A stretch of DNA of 64,000 bases from Cytophagaceae bacterium ABcell3 (GCA_030913385.1 CP133159.1:3308584-3372583); one strand, 5' to 3'; shown: positions 8,949 through 18,645, numbered from the stretch's first letter. Numbers and translations: made by a program. Notes: generated from the sequence alone by a model not told the origin.

Positions 8949-9469
8949 CAACTATTTTCTTTTATTAATTTTAGGGTTAATTGCTTCTGTGCCTCACATA
9001 AATTTTGATATGTTTCGCTGTAAGGTATAGAAGAATGGTGGAGGTCAATTTTTAAAGCACCATTATATAGTTTGTAGCCAAAAGTATACTCAACCTTAAC
9101 TACACTTCCATCGGTAGTGGTAAAATAATAATTTCCCATAGCGATAGCCCTATCTTCTTCCAAGACAAAATGCTTGTTCTCAAACTTGACATTAGTAAAA
9201 GGCGTAATAGCAAAACCCTTATCCTCAGAATATTTTTTGTTACCACCGATAAAATAAGAAAGTGCACTTTCCTTATCTGGCCTAAATTGCACTTCTTCAA
9301 CTTTAGTAGGCTTAAACAACACTTCCCCTAAGTCAAAGGCATATAGTTCATCTAAAAGACCGTTTGCTGCTTTTTCGCACTCTTGCCTGTTGTCTTTTGC
9401 TTCACCTATTTTGACAATACCTTTGCCCCACTTTTCCTGCACATTCTTTACGTCAATTTCTTTAATCAT
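8948..9469 (-). CDS. Iota-class carbonic anhydrase-like protein, copy 2
   Basis: This 173-residue paralogue has the same fold and motifs as copy 1 (LHHSSIPY, MGNYYFT, EDKGFAITPFTNVKFEN). Residues ~46-173 are identical in protein, and nearly so in DNA, to the gene at 7272-7793. The N-terminal ~45 residues (MIKEIDVKNVQEKWGKG...) differ at many positions. Such a sharp change in identity points to gene conversion or a recent recombination between older duplicates. Its partner gene is reduced to a remnant. There is no signal peptide, and the predicted activity is reversible CO2 hydration, if active. Confidence 0.68.
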   Translation of the reverse strand: MIKEIDVKNVQEKWGKGIVKIGEAKDNRQECEKAANGLLDELYAFDLGEVLFKPTKVEEVQFRPDKESALSYFIGGNKKYSEDKGFAITPFTNVKFENKHFVLEEDRAIAMGNYYFTTTDGSVVKVEYTFGYKLYNGALKIDLHHSSIPYSETYQNLCEAQKQLTLKLIKENS

Positions 9470-9633
9470 AAGATCTGTGTTTTAAAAAATAATAAATTAA
9501 AAATAAGGATATAATAATATTAGATTGAATTTATCGAAAGATAAATTCATATACAAAAACATTACATTAATTATACATAAACCTGATGACTTACATAAAC
9601 ATTTTTCATAAAATTTTTAACCTTCACGATCGT

Positions 9634-9650
9634 TAGTTACATTTGTAACC
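9634..9650 (+). promoter_or_regulatory. Putative promoter and MarR operator
   Basis: TACATTTG at 9638-9645 matches the Bacteroidota -7 element TAnnTTTG and lies 27 bases upstream of the MarR start. It is embedded in a perfect inverted repeat GTTAC-ATTT-GTAAC, a plausible autoregulatory operator. No clear -33 TTG was seen. Confidence 0.4.
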
Positions 9651-9672
9651 GTTTCATGAGCAACTATTATCA

Positions 9673-10113
9673 ATGTCCAAACTAGAACTTAATGACTCTA
9701 TCGGTTTCCTGATCGGGACAACCTTCAGAGGGCTGGCAGCAGAGCTGAACCATAGATTATCTAAAGAAGAGGCGGGGGTTTCTTTTGAACACTGGATATT
9801 ACTGGTTCGGCTTTGGGACAAAGATGGGCAATCGCAGCAGGAAATCGCTAAAAGTCTACAGAAGGATAAGACTTCCATTACCAGGCTGCTGGACCATCTT
9901 GAAAAACATGAGTATGTGAAGCGGGTGGCCGACACCTGCGACAGAAGAAACAAATTGATTTTCCTGACCAGTAAGGGAAAGAAATTAGAAGAAAAATTGA
10001 TTCCCGTATGTCAGGATACCATAACTCAAGCGCGAGAAGGTATTCCAGAAAACGAAATGGAAACTTGTAAAAAAGTATTGAGAAAGTTAAGGGAGAACCT
10101 AGGTTTGACCTAA
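9673..10113 (+). CDS. MarR-family transcriptional regulator
   Basis: This 146-residue winged-helix regulator has the MarR layout: N-terminal dimerisation helix, then helix-turn-helix QSQQEIAKSLQKDKTSITRLLDHLEKHEYVKR (~residues 54-81). The wing carries the DRR-x-K signature (CDRRNKLIFLT, ~87-97) and a C-terminal dimer helix follows. It precedes the efflux operon by 51 bases on the same strand, so it is probably the local repressor that responds to a transported compound. A palindrome overlapping the -7 element upstream suggests autoregulation. The ligand cannot be told. Confidence 0.9.
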   Translation: MSKLELNDSIGFLIGTTFRGLAAELNHRLSKEEAGVSFEHWILLVRLWDKDGQSQQEIAKSLQKDKTSITRLLDHLEKHEYVKRVADTCDRRNKLIFLTSKGKKLEEKLIPVCQDTITQAREGIPENEMETCKKVLRKLRENLGLT

Positions 10114-10164
10114 TTAACTCATGAGCCAAATTTTAATAAATAAAAACCACAGTTTTTTGATATA

Positions 10165-11283
10165 ATGAAAATCAGGCAGATTTCTATAATAGCAGGTGTT
10201 GCAGTACTTGTCCTTTCATATTTTTATATGCGACAGCTTTCTGAAAAAAAACAAGGGAAAAGGTTTTCTCCTGCGGCCAAAGTACAGGTGGTAAATGTCC
10301 TTCCGGCTACAATATCCAATGTAAGTGCTTATATACCCGTTACCGGCAAACTGGTAGCCCAGAACAGAATGGAAGTTTTTGCGGAGGTATCCGGCATATA
10401 CAAAACGGCAGGCAGGCCTTTTAAGGAAGGCGTCCGTTTCTCTAAGGGGGAAACTTTGATTAAAATTGACAGCGATGAAGCATACCAGGACATCCTCGCC
10501 AAGCGAAGTGAACTCCACAACCTCATTACCGATATGCTCCCAGACTTGAAACTAGATTACCCAGAAAGTTTTGAAGCATGGGACCGTTACCTACGAAAGT
10601 TGGATGTTAAAAAAACACTTACGCCACTTCCTGAACCTGTTTCTGAAAAAGAAAAATTCTTTGTTGCATCTAAAAACATTTACAACCTTTACTACACCGT
10701 AAAAAGCCAAGAAGAAAGGTTGGCAAAGTATAATATTAGTGCTCCTTTCTCAGGTGTAGTAGCAGAATCGCTTATCGATCCAGGAACCTTAGTACGTTCT
10801 GGACAAAAGCTAGGGGAATATATCGACCCTTCTGTTTTCGAACTTCGTACTACAATAAGTTTAAAAGACCTGAACTTTATCAAACCTGGAGATAAAGTAA
10901 ACCTCCAGTCATCTGACATCAAAGGCGTATGGACAGGAACAGTAGCTAGAATCAGCGACAAATTGGATGAGAATACCCAATCTGCAAAAATATTTGTACA
11001 GGTAAGCGGCAAAGGGTTAAAGGAAGGTATGTTTTTATCCGGAGGTGTTAGCATAGGAAATATAGATTCTGCCACAGCGCTTCCCCGGAATATTCTCCTA
11101 AACGACAAAGAGGTATTTCTAATAAAAGATTCACTTTTAACAAAATCGCCGGTAGAGGTGGTACGCTTCGTAGGAGATTCGGCCATTGTAAGAGGCTTGC
11201 CTGCTGGCGCACTGCTTTTGAACGAATCTATTCCCGGTGCATTTGAAGGTATGAAAGTTATGGCACAAGGAGGTGAAGAGTGA
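10165..11283 (+). CDS. RND efflux periplasmic adaptor (MFP, HlyD/AcrA family)
   Basis: This 372-residue membrane fusion protein links the inner-membrane RND pump to the outer-membrane channel. It begins with one membrane anchor (IIAGVAVLVLSYFYM, ~residues 8-22). Next come a lipoyl half-motif around residues 70-110 (RMEVFAEVSGIYKTAGRPFKEGVRFSKGETL), a short helical hairpin, and the second lipoyl half with ISAPFSGVVAESLIDPGTLVRSGQKLGEYI (~190-220). A beta-barrel domain and membrane-proximal domain complete it. The stop overlaps the pump gene start by 4 bases (GTGA), showing translational coupling. Confidence 0.9.
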   Translation: MKIRQISIIAGVAVLVLSYFYMRQLSEKKQGKRFSPAAKVQVVNVLPATISNVSAYIPVTGKLVAQNRMEVFAEVSGIYKTAGRPFKEGVRFSKGETLIKIDSDEAYQDILAKRSELHNLITDMLPDLKLDYPESFEAWDRYLRKLDVKKTLTPLPEPVSEKEKFFVASKNIYNLYYTVKSQEERLAKYNISAPFSGVVAESLIDPGTLVRSGQKLGEYIDPSVFELRTTISLKDLNFIKPGDKVNLQSSDIKGVWTGTVARISDKLDENTQSAKIFVQVSGKGLKEGMFLSGGVSIGNIDSATALPRNILLNDKEVFLIKDSLLTKSPVEVVRFVGDSAIVRGLPAGALLLNESIPGAFEGMKVMAQGGEE

Positions 11284-14200
11284 GGAGTTTAATAGCACAC
11301 TTTATCCGCTATCCCGTATTGGGAAACACCCTGATGCTTTTGATGTTTGTATTTGGGTATTTAGGTTTCACCAATCTGAAAAAGTCTTTCTTTCCTGAAA
11401 GGGAAACAAGAATGATTGAAATACAAACTACCTTTCCAGGAGCTTCTCCAGAAGAAGTAGAAGAAGGTATTGTCCAAAAAATTGAAGACAACCTTAAAGG
11501 ATTAACAGGGGTAGAAAGAGTATCTTCTGTTTCTTCTGAAAACTCAGGAATCGTATCTGTTGAAGTAATCAAAGGCTATGACACAGACAAGGTTTTACAA
11601 GATGTAAAGAACGCCGTAGACCGAATCAGTTCTTTTCCCACCGGCATGGAGCCTCCGGTAATTTTTGAGGTTGAAAACCTAAGCTTTGCCATTAGTTTTG
11701 CCCTAAGCGGGGATGTGGACCTGAAAACACTAAAAACCTATGCCGAAAGGATTGAAGATGACCTGATGGGGGTAGAGGGCATTTCAAAAGTGGACATCAA
11801 AGGTTACCCTCAAGAGGAAATAGAAATTGGTTTTAGAGAAAACGACCTAAGAAAATTCAACCTAACTTTTCAGGAAGTTTCTGATGTTATCAGCAAATCG
11901 AACATTGAAGTAACAGGAGGAACAGTCAAAGGCATGCGCGAAGAGTTTCTCGTTCGTGCCAGGGCTAAAGGTTACTACGCAGAGGAGTTTAAAAACATTA
12001 TCGTCAAAACTACCCAGGACGGGAGTGTGATCAGGCTGCAAGATGTAGCAGAGGTGACGGGAAAATGGGAAGATAACCCAGGAAGAAATTACCTTAACGG
12101 CAATCCTGCGGTAGTCATTACCATCAACAACACCCTGAATGAAGACGTGATGTTTATCACAGGTCATGTTAAACAATTCATTGAAGACTTTAATACTCAA
12201 AATACTGTTGTCCAAGCAACTATTATACAAGACCAATCGCTTTACTTAAACCAAAGGATTAACCTTTTATCTGAGAATGGCATTGTTGGTTTCTTATTGG
12301 TATTAATTTTACTTTCTATGTTCCTGCATATCCGTTTGGCATTTTGGGTCGCCATCAGCATTCCTATATCCTTTGCAGGAATGTTTATATTGGCAGCCAT
12401 AGCAGGGATTACGATCAATGTCATTTCTCTTTTCGGAATGATACTGGTCATCGGTATATTGGTAGACGATGGTATTGTAATCAGTGAGAATATTTACCAG
12501 CATTTTGAAAAAGGAAAAAGTGCCGTACAAGCCGCTGTTGATGGCACTATGGATGTTTTGCCCTCTGTCTTTGCTGCCATTCTTACCACTGTTACCGGCT
12601 TTTCACTGTTCTTCTTTATGGACGGAAGAATGGGGGAGATCATGACAGACATGGCTTTTGTGGTCATTGCGACTTTGTTGATTTCACTCATTGAAGCTGT
12701 TTTTATACTCCCAGCGCATATTGCCCATTCCAAAGCATTAAAAAGGGAAGGAAACAAACCTAATTGGCTACAGCGACAGTTCACCAACTTTATGAACTTC
12801 CTGAAAGACAATTTATATGCACCAGCGCTTCGCTTTTCCCTAAACAACAAGTTCCTAGTCTTTAGCATACTCACTGGACTGCTGCTTGTCACTTTTGGAG
12901 CCATAAAAGGAAGCATTATCAGAAGTACATTTTTCCCTAGTATTGAAAGGGACAAGATTACCGTTTCGCTTTCCCTTCCGGCAGGAACCCGTGAAAGTGT
13001 AACGGAACATTGGCTAACCCACATTGAAGAGGCCACATGGCGGGTTAATGAGCAGTTGAAGAAAGAGCGGGAGGACAACAAAGACGTTATTCTTGCCATA
13101 GAAAAAGTACTCAGCACCTCCAGCCATGAAGGAAGTCTGAACATAATCATGCTAGACGGTGAAACAAGAGGCACCCGGGACTATGTCATTTCTAATGCCA
13201 TAAGAGAAGAAGCTGGCCCTATACCAGGAGCCGAAAAGCTTTCCTACGGTACTGACTCCCCATGGGGAAAACCAGTGTCTGTAGCGCTGCTCGGCTATGA
13301 CAAAAAACAACTCAACAGTGCCAAAGAAGAGCTTAAAGCGGAACTGCAATCTATGACCTCGCTCAGAGATATTGTAGACAATGACCAACCAGGTCTAAAA
13401 GAAATATCTTTGACCTTAAAACCTAAAGCGTACCTACTTGGCCTCCAACTGCAAGATGTCATTGGACAGGTGAGACAGGGATTTTTTGGCAGTGAAGTCC
13501 AGCGTTTGCAAAGAGGCAAAGATGAAGTAAGGATTTGGGTCAGGTACAAAGAACAAGAGCGGAAATCACTCGACGACCTGGCACAGATGCGTATCAGGTT
13601 GCCAGATGGCAAAGAGTACCCGCTAGAAGAAATTGCAGAGTTTTCTATAGAAAGGGGCGTTACAGCCATCAATCACTTGGATGGGTTCAGAGAGATAAAA
13701 CTAGAAGCAGATGTGGCAGACCCTAATGCGGCAGTATCAGATATTATTTTGGAAATTCAAAATGTTGTGGTACCAGCAATCCTTGCCAGATACCCTGACG
13801 TAAAGGCTTCTTTTGAAGGGCAAAGCCGTGAAACAGCCAAAATGAGCAAATCAATTGCCAAGGCAGGCTTACCCATTCTTTTAATTATGATTGCGTTGAT
13901 AGCTGTTACTTTTAGGTCTTACCTTCAAGCAGCTATTGTGGTCATTACCATACCATATGCGATCATAGGAGTAGGGTGGGGCCATTTTATCCACGACGCA
14001 CCGATCAGCTCTCTTTCAGCCTATGGTATCATAGCACTAATTGGTGTATTGGTAAATGACTCACTGGTACTGATCAACACGGTCAATAATAACCTTAAAG
14101 AAGGAATGGGTTTTCGAACTGCCGTTTATGAAGGAAGCGTATCAAGGTTTAGACCAATACTATTGACCTCCATCACCACTATTGCAGGTCTTGGCCCACT

Positions 14201-14420
14201 TATTATTGAGAAAAGCTTACAAGCGCAATTCCTAATCCCAATGGGGATTTCTATTGCCTATGGTTTGGTCATTTCTACCGTGTTAATGTTGATTTTGTTA
14301 CCAGTATTCCTAGTATTCTTCAACAATCTACGGGTGTATATCAAATGGTTGTGGGAAGGCAAAAAGCCTAGTTCAGAGGAAGTAGAACCAGCAGTAAAAG
14401 AATTGCAAGTATTAGAATAA
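11280..14420 (+). CDS. RND efflux pump permease (AcrB/HAE family)
   Basis: This 1046-residue inner-membrane antiporter has a full-length RND layout. TM1 is at ~8-28, then a large periplasmic loop, TM2-TM6 at ~340-480, TM7 at ~530, a second periplasmic loop, and TM8-TM12 at ~860-1015. The proton-relay Asp pair is in TM4 (GILVDDGIVISENIY, ~393-407). The second half carries the matching GVLVNDSLVLINTV. It starts with GTG overlapping the adaptor stop and ends with a TAATG overlap to the TolC gene. The substrate (drug, metal or lipid) is not predictable; the absence of the heavy-metal signature favours an HAE-like organic exporter. Confidence 0.92.
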   Translation: MRSLIAHFIRYPVLGNTLMLLMFVFGYLGFTNLKKSFFPERETRMIEIQTTFPGASPEEVEEGIVQKIEDNLKGLTGVERVSSVSSENSGIVSVEVIKGYDTDKVLQDVKNAVDRISSFPTGMEPPVIFEVENLSFAISFALSGDVDLKTLKTYAERIEDDLMGVEGISKVDIKGYPQEEIEIGFRENDLRKFNLTFQEVSDVISKSNIEVTGGTVKGMREEFLVRARAKGYYAEEFKNIIVKTTQDGSVIRLQDVAEVTGKWEDNPGRNYLNGNPAVVITINNTLNEDVMFITGHVKQFIEDFNTQNTVVQATIIQDQSLYLNQRINLLSENGIVGFLLVLILLSMFLHIRLAFWVAISIPISFAGMFILAAIAGITINVISLFGMILVIGILVDDGIVISENIYQHFEKGKSAVQAAVDGTMDVLPSVFAAILTTVTGFSLFFFMDGRMGEIMTDMAFVVIATLLISLIEAVFILPAHIAHSKALKREGNKPNWLQRQFTNFMNFLKDNLYAPALRFSLNNKFLVFSILTGLLLVTFGAIKGSIIRSTFFPSIERDKITVSLSLPAGTRESVTEHWLTHIEEATWRVNEQLKKEREDNKDVILAIEKVLSTSSHEGSLNIIMLDGETRGTRDYVISNAIREEAGPIPGAEKLSYGTDSPWGKPVSVALLGYDKKQLNSAKEELKAELQSMTSLRDIVDNDQPGLKEISLTLKPKAYLLGLQLQDVIGQVRQGFFGSEVQRLQRGKDEVRIWVRYKEQERKSLDDLAQMRIRLPDGKEYPLEEIAEFSIERGVTAINHLDGFREIKLEADVADPNAAVSDIILEIQNVVVPAILARYPDVKASFEGQSRETAKMSKSIAKAGLPILLIMIALIAVTFRSYLQAAIVVITIPYAIIGVGWGHFIHDAPISSLSAYGIIALIGVLVNDSLVLINTVNNNLKEGMGFRTAVYEGSVSRFRPILLTSITTIAGLGPLIIEKSLQAQFLIPMGISIAYGLVISTVLMLILLPVFLVFFNNLRVYIKWLWEGKKPSSEEVEPAVKELQVLE

Positions 14421-15748
14421 TGAAAAAGTATATTCCAAAACCTTATTATATAATCATGCTTGTGCTGGCAAGTTGGACAGTCAGTGCGCAAGATACCCTT
14501 ACGATAGAACAGGCCATTTCTATGGCTTTAAGAGATAATTATGAGGTAAGGGTAGCCAAGAACAATGTACATGTAAGGCAAAACATGGCTGCTCCGGGTA
14601 TGGCTGGCCTGCTTCCGGTGTTGGGCGCAGACGGAAACGCCAGTTACAGCAACAGGGACACCAGGGTTTTAATTACCCCAGAAAACCCTGTCATTGAAGC
14701 TCCTTCTGCAGTTTCTACCACCATTCAGGGGCAAGTTGGACTTAACTACGTGCTTTTTGATGGTCTTGGAAATGTATATACTTTTCAAAGCCTTAAAACC
14801 CAACATGGCTTATCCGAAACTGAAGCACGAATGACTTTAGAAAATACCATTGTTCAAGTCAGCAATGCTTTTTATAATTTAGCCCTTTTACAAGAGAACT
14901 ACCACACGGCAGTAGAAGCCTTGGAAATATCAAGGGAAAGGTACCAAAGACAAGCCACCAGAAGCGAATATGGTAGAGCGGTTTCCTCTGAAGTGTTGAA
15001 TGCAAGGGTAGACCTCAACCAAGATACTGTAGCACTGATTACCCTAAAGACAGAAATAGAAAACGCTAAAAGGGACATAAACTCGTTGCTTTCCCGAGAA
15101 ATAGATACTGATTTCGTTATCAAAACCAATGTAACTTTCCATGAAGACTTGTCTTATGAGCACTTACTTTCACAAGCCATGGAACAAAATGCAGATGTTA
15201 TAGCTGCAAGGCAAAATCAAGCGATTGCAAGACTGGACCAAAAAATTGCACAGGCTGCATACTTTCCAACACTATCGCTCAATGCCGGGTACGGGTATAT
15301 GCGAACAGACAATCAAGCAGGGGTACCGTTGTTTATACAAGCCTTGGGACTTAATGCAGGGGTTACCATGACATATAATATTTTTGACGGTAACAGAAGA
15401 AGAATTCAAGAGCAAAATGCCAAGCTCAACCTCCAGACCAGTGAAATGCTCATTAAACAAGAACTGCTGGATACCAAAAGAGACTTCCGAAATACTTGGG
15501 ACAATTACCAGACAGCTTTAACTGTACTGCAAACAGAAAGGGAAAATTTGAACGCTGCAGAAGCCAACTTCAAGAGAAACCAAGAACTTTACAACCTTGG
15601 CCGAATTAGCAACACCCAATTTAGAGAAGCCCAACTTAACCTAATCCGTAGTAAGTTCGCCATCTCAAATGCTTTATACTCTGCAAAACTGTCAGAAATA
15701 GAGCTTCTAAGAATTAGTGGGCAATTGCTAAAGGGTTCTGATCAATAA
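14420..15748 (+). CDS. TolC-family outer-membrane efflux channel
   Basis: This 442-residue protein has an N-terminal Sec signal peptide (YIIMLVLASWTVSAQ, ending ~residue 24). Two OEP repeats follow, with long amphipathic helices of the TolC coiled-coil barrel (LTIEQAISMALRDNYEV near 27-43; second repeat from ~250). It forms the outer-membrane exit duct for the adaptor and pump encoded just upstream, to which it is coupled through a TAATG overlap. A strong hairpin terminator follows within 10 bases. Confidence 0.92.
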   Translation: MKKYIPKPYYIIMLVLASWTVSAQDTLTIEQAISMALRDNYEVRVAKNNVHVRQNMAAPGMAGLLPVLGADGNASYSNRDTRVLITPENPVIEAPSAVSTTIQGQVGLNYVLFDGLGNVYTFQSLKTQHGLSETEARMTLENTIVQVSNAFYNLALLQENYHTAVEALEISRERYQRQATRSEYGRAVSSEVLNARVDLNQDTVALITLKTEIENAKRDINSLLSREIDTDFVIKTNVTFHEDLSYEHLLSQAMEQNADVIAARQNQAIARLDQKIAQAAYFPTLSLNAGYGYMRTDNQAGVPLFIQALGLNAGVTMTYNIFDGNRRRIQEQNAKLNLQTSEMLIKQELLDTKRDFRNTWDNYQTALTVLQTERENLNAAEANFKRNQELYNLGRISNTQFREAQLNLIRSKFAISNALYSAKLSEIELLRISGQLLKGSDQ

Positions 15749-15753
15749 TACAA

Positions 15754-15792
15754 CCAGCCCCCACAAAAAAGTGCGGGGACTGGTAACTTTTA
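15754..15792 (+). terminator. Rho-independent terminator of the efflux operon
   Basis: A GC-rich hairpin (CCAGCCCCCAC / GTGCGGGGACTGG, loop of A residues, one mismatch) is followed by a T-rich stretch directly after the TolC stop. Confidence 0.7.
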
Positions 15793-15805
15793 ACTAATTA
15801 ATACA

Positions 15806-17080
15806 GGCCCTATGTGGAATACTGTGGGTAATTGAATTTCAATTTAGAGGAAATAAAGTAAATCATGTTGATAAAATTTGTAATATTCCGATATCCACGA
15901 GCTCTTCTTTTAGCTAGTTGTATTTTGCTGTTAATCCCTTCCATGACACCATTGGCAATCTGGGACTCGACATAATTGGTAATTCCTTGCCAGTGGGACT
16001 TTATTGTGTTTACAAACTTCTTGAAGGCATACAAGCCTTCCTCTTCAACAAGGTCACACCAGTAAGCCAAGAAAGCAGAGCCCTCTTCTTTTGTTTTAAA
16101 CTCCCAAAAGCTCTGAAATAAGGTCTTTAACCGATAAGCCTTCCCAATAGTTGGTAACAGTTCAATAAGTACCTGCCGGTCCTGCTTCTGTTTAGCGCTA
16201 AGTTTGTGTGTGGACTTTAATAGCGTGTATTTGTGTCCTTTAAGTATTGAGTGTTCTCGGACTTCTCGCTTACGTACATCGTCCATAGCTTCATTAAGCA
16301 GTTTGACTACATGAAATTTATCAAATGTTACCGAGGTGTTAGGAAAATGTTCGAGCATGCCTGCGATAAAACCTGTAGACATATCAATGCATGCGTCGGT
16401 AATTGACAGATGTTCAACACCCTTTGCTTTTAAATGGTCTTTAATTCTTCCGATAGTGTGCCGATCCTTGCCTGGAGTAACATGAATCACACGGCGAGTA
16501 GCCAAATCTGCTGCTACGGTCACATAATCATGTCCTTTTCTTACAGAAGTCTCATCAATACCCAATTGGGTCACCGAGCTTTGATCATCTGCCCGATAGG
16601 CAATTTGTATCCAGTAGTTAAATATATTCCATATGCGCTGTGGGTACTCATTCACTAAATCAGCTGCTTTGTTCACGGGCATCTCTCGCTCAATCAAAGC
16701 CATGCTAAAAGCCTCAAACAACAAAGTAAAACCACTTCCTTTTCTAGCCCACGGCACTTCCACGGTTTTTACCTTTCCATCCGTTGTTTTGATTCGAGGG
16801 ACTTTGCAATGAAGATAACATTCATGTTCAAAAAAATTGAGGTGACGCCAAGTCCTATATTGAGTATCATGAACTTTACTTTCTGGTTCAAATACGAAAC
16901 CACGCTCAAAGCTAATGGTTATATGAAGTTCTTGTTTACCATTGGATGCTTCCTGAAACCTAACATCGGTTACCGACCAAGGCTTTGTTAACTGCAAAGC
17001 CAATTGAAATATTTCGATACTGTTCATTTTGTAAAAATAACTACATTATATCACCTTTCCACAGTAAATCATATAGACCC
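15806..17080 (-). mobile_element. ISL3-family insertion sequence, copy 1 (1275 bp)
   Basis: The ends are imperfect inverted repeats, GGCCCTATGTGGAATACTGT on the left and GGGTCTATATGATTTACTGT read inward from the right. Perfect 8-bp target duplications, TTAATACA, flank it (15798-15805 and 17081-17088). It carries one transposase gene and has the same 1275-bp length as the second copy at 43617-44891. It is inserted inside the left 53-bp direct repeat of a neighbouring IS1634-like element, so it arrived later. Confidence 0.95.
15810..17027 (-). CDS. ISL3-family transposase
   Basis: This 405-residue DDE transposase matches the ISL3 family. The catalytic region includes LGIDETSVRKGHDYVTVAADL (~150-170, first Asp), SITDACIDMSTGFIAGM and TFDKFHVVKLLNEAMD (~212-250, second Asp), and the C-terminal VMEGINSKIQLAKRRARGYRN (~365-385, Glu). 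It is intact and identical in protein to the copy at 43670-44887, indicating recent transposition. Confidence 0.95.
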   Translation of the reverse strand: MNSIEIFQLALQLTKPWSVTDVRFQEASNGKQELHITISFERGFVFEPESKVHDTQYRTWRHLNFFEHECYLHCKVPRIKTTDGKVKTVEVPWARKGSGFTLLFEAFSMALIEREMPVNKAADLVNEYPQRIWNIFNYWIQIAYRADDQSSVTQLGIDETSVRKGHDYVTVAADLATRRVIHVTPGKDRHTIGRIKDHLKAKGVEHLSITDACIDMSTGFIAGMLEHFPNTSVTFDKFHVVKLLNEAMDDVRKREVREHSILKGHKYTLLKSTHKLSAKQKQDRQVLIELLPTIGKAYRLKTLFQSFWEFKTKEEGSAFLAYWCDLVEEEGLYAFKKFVNTIKSHWQGITNYVESQIANGVMEGINSKIQLAKRRARGYRNITNFINMIYFISSKLKFNYPQYST

Positions 17081-17131
17081 TTAATACAACTGGTATTCAG
17101 TCATACTAAGCTCTCCTAGCTTAATGGATAT

Positions 17132-17641
17132 CCTGACTTCGACACTTTTTAATTCTTGTTTTTGGCAACTACTTGTTATTCTGCTAGTTGAAATTTTTAT
17201 TAATGTTAGGTGGGTGTCCCAGAGGTGTTTTCTTCTTATTTTTAGGGCAAGTTTGTCCGAAAAAAACCCTACAGAAGCGGTAAGGTTAGTATTCAAGTTA
17301 TTGATAAGAGCCAAGGGAAATATAAAGTTTTAAAAACTTTAGGCAGTAGTGCAGATTCTGATAAAATCCAAAAGCTAATAAAGTTAGGATAGAAGCTCAT
17401 ATATGCATTGCTTTTGTTGCATACAAAGTATACAAAGAACTTGAAAGATAACTAAATGAAAAAGCACCCAAACTTTCGCCTCAGAAAGCTATTGAAATCG
17501 CAAAAGGAATATATACAATAGAAGTTCAGCTCAAATCAGCTGATAAAAAATACAGAAAAACATTACTGCTAAACGAAAATCAGAGAAAATTAGCAAAAAT
17601 GTTCAATTTTTAGCTTTGGGTGTCCCAGTGTCGAAGTCAGG
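17132..17641. mobile_element. Internally deleted IS1634/IS1549-like element (510 bp) with 53-bp target duplication
   Basis: The ends are perfect 15-bp inverted repeats (CCTGACTTCGACACT). Inside, plus-strand frames give the start of an IS4-superfamily transposase (SGKVSIQVIDKSQGKYKVLK...LGSS) and its C-terminal end (LSPQKAIEIAKGIYTIEV...LLLNENQRKLAKMF), with the catalytic middle missing. A 53-bp direct repeat flanks it (right copy 17642-17694; left copy split by the ISL3 insertion into 15796-15805 and 17089-17131). Very long variable target duplications are a known hallmark of the IS1634/IS1549 group. It is non-autonomous. Confidence 0.8.
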
Positions 17642-17643
17642 AA

Positions 17644-18645
17644 TTAATACAACTGGTATTCAGTCATACTAAGCTCTCCTAGCTTAATGGATATTTTATA
17701 GGCGTTTGCGTTACAGTCATTCACCTTAACCGGGTCAACCCCTACATTCTCAATATCCCATTTATAACCCGCTTCTACATTAAAACAAGAAGGGTCTACA
17801 GCAGGCAATTCTAGGTGCATGCGAAATTCACCTTTTTGAAGTCTATAAGGCCCAGCAAAGCCGCTCCCACAATTGAACCACTGAAGAGGCGTTAAAGCTT
17901 CTGTTTGATATTGATGGTTCCCTTCATAGGTGCGGCCTGTCTCCACTATCTTTTTTCCACTAATGATGGTATCGCCAGCTAGCATAAAATTTAAGCCGCT
18001 CCACCCATTGCTTGACGCCCATGTTCTGGATTGAAAAAGATTCCTAGTCCTTTCCTTACCATTAAGGTACAGAACCTGTAGAGTTCCACGAATTTTATGT
18101 TCTATAGTTTTGCTACTTGTCACAGCTTCCCAAATATACCCCCCTGTATAATTGGTCACATGCAGCACACCATTTACTTCTACTATATCTCCAGTAGCCA
18201 GCACTTCAACTTTGTATTTTTTAAACTCAATGGTAAAACGAGCCCCCACTTCATTATACCTGGCTCCATGGACAAGGTTAAACAAAACCGTTCCACTTTT
18301 CCTGCTATATCCGCAAGGTGTCTGATCTCCATACTTAATGGTATAAATTTGATAGTCAATAGAATGCTCGGTAGAGTCCAAAGATACTACACCACAAGGA
18401 AGATTATAATTACTAACTCTTTGGTTGCTTTGATGCACATGGCCATTACCAATTTTATTACTGATAATATCATTCACATCTTCCAATGCCATGTCTATTG
18501 CCACAGAGCCAGACTGGTCAGATTGTTGCACTTCTTCTCCTGGACCTTCCTCATCTTTCGGCTAAGGATCATTTTTTCGACACCCTACAAGTCCTATAAA
18601 TAGACTCATAAGTAGTAAAATAATTAAATCTTTGTATGTTTTCAC
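17644..18645 (-). pseudogene. Lipoprotein gene interrupted by an amber codon
   Basis: From a GTG at 18645 the frame reads a lipoprotein signal peptide (LIILLLMSLFIGLVGC, lipobox LVGC with Cys at codon 22). It then meets TAG at 18564-18562 (codon 28), after which the same frame stays open for 305 more codons. The 295-residue remainder is a secreted-looking, Gly/Tyr/Thr-rich beta protein with no family I recognise. The part after the stop could only be made from the internal GTG at 18531 and would lack a signal. An IS1634-like insertion lies two bases beyond its natural stop. The alternative explanations are a sequencing error or stop readthrough. Confidence 0.75.
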
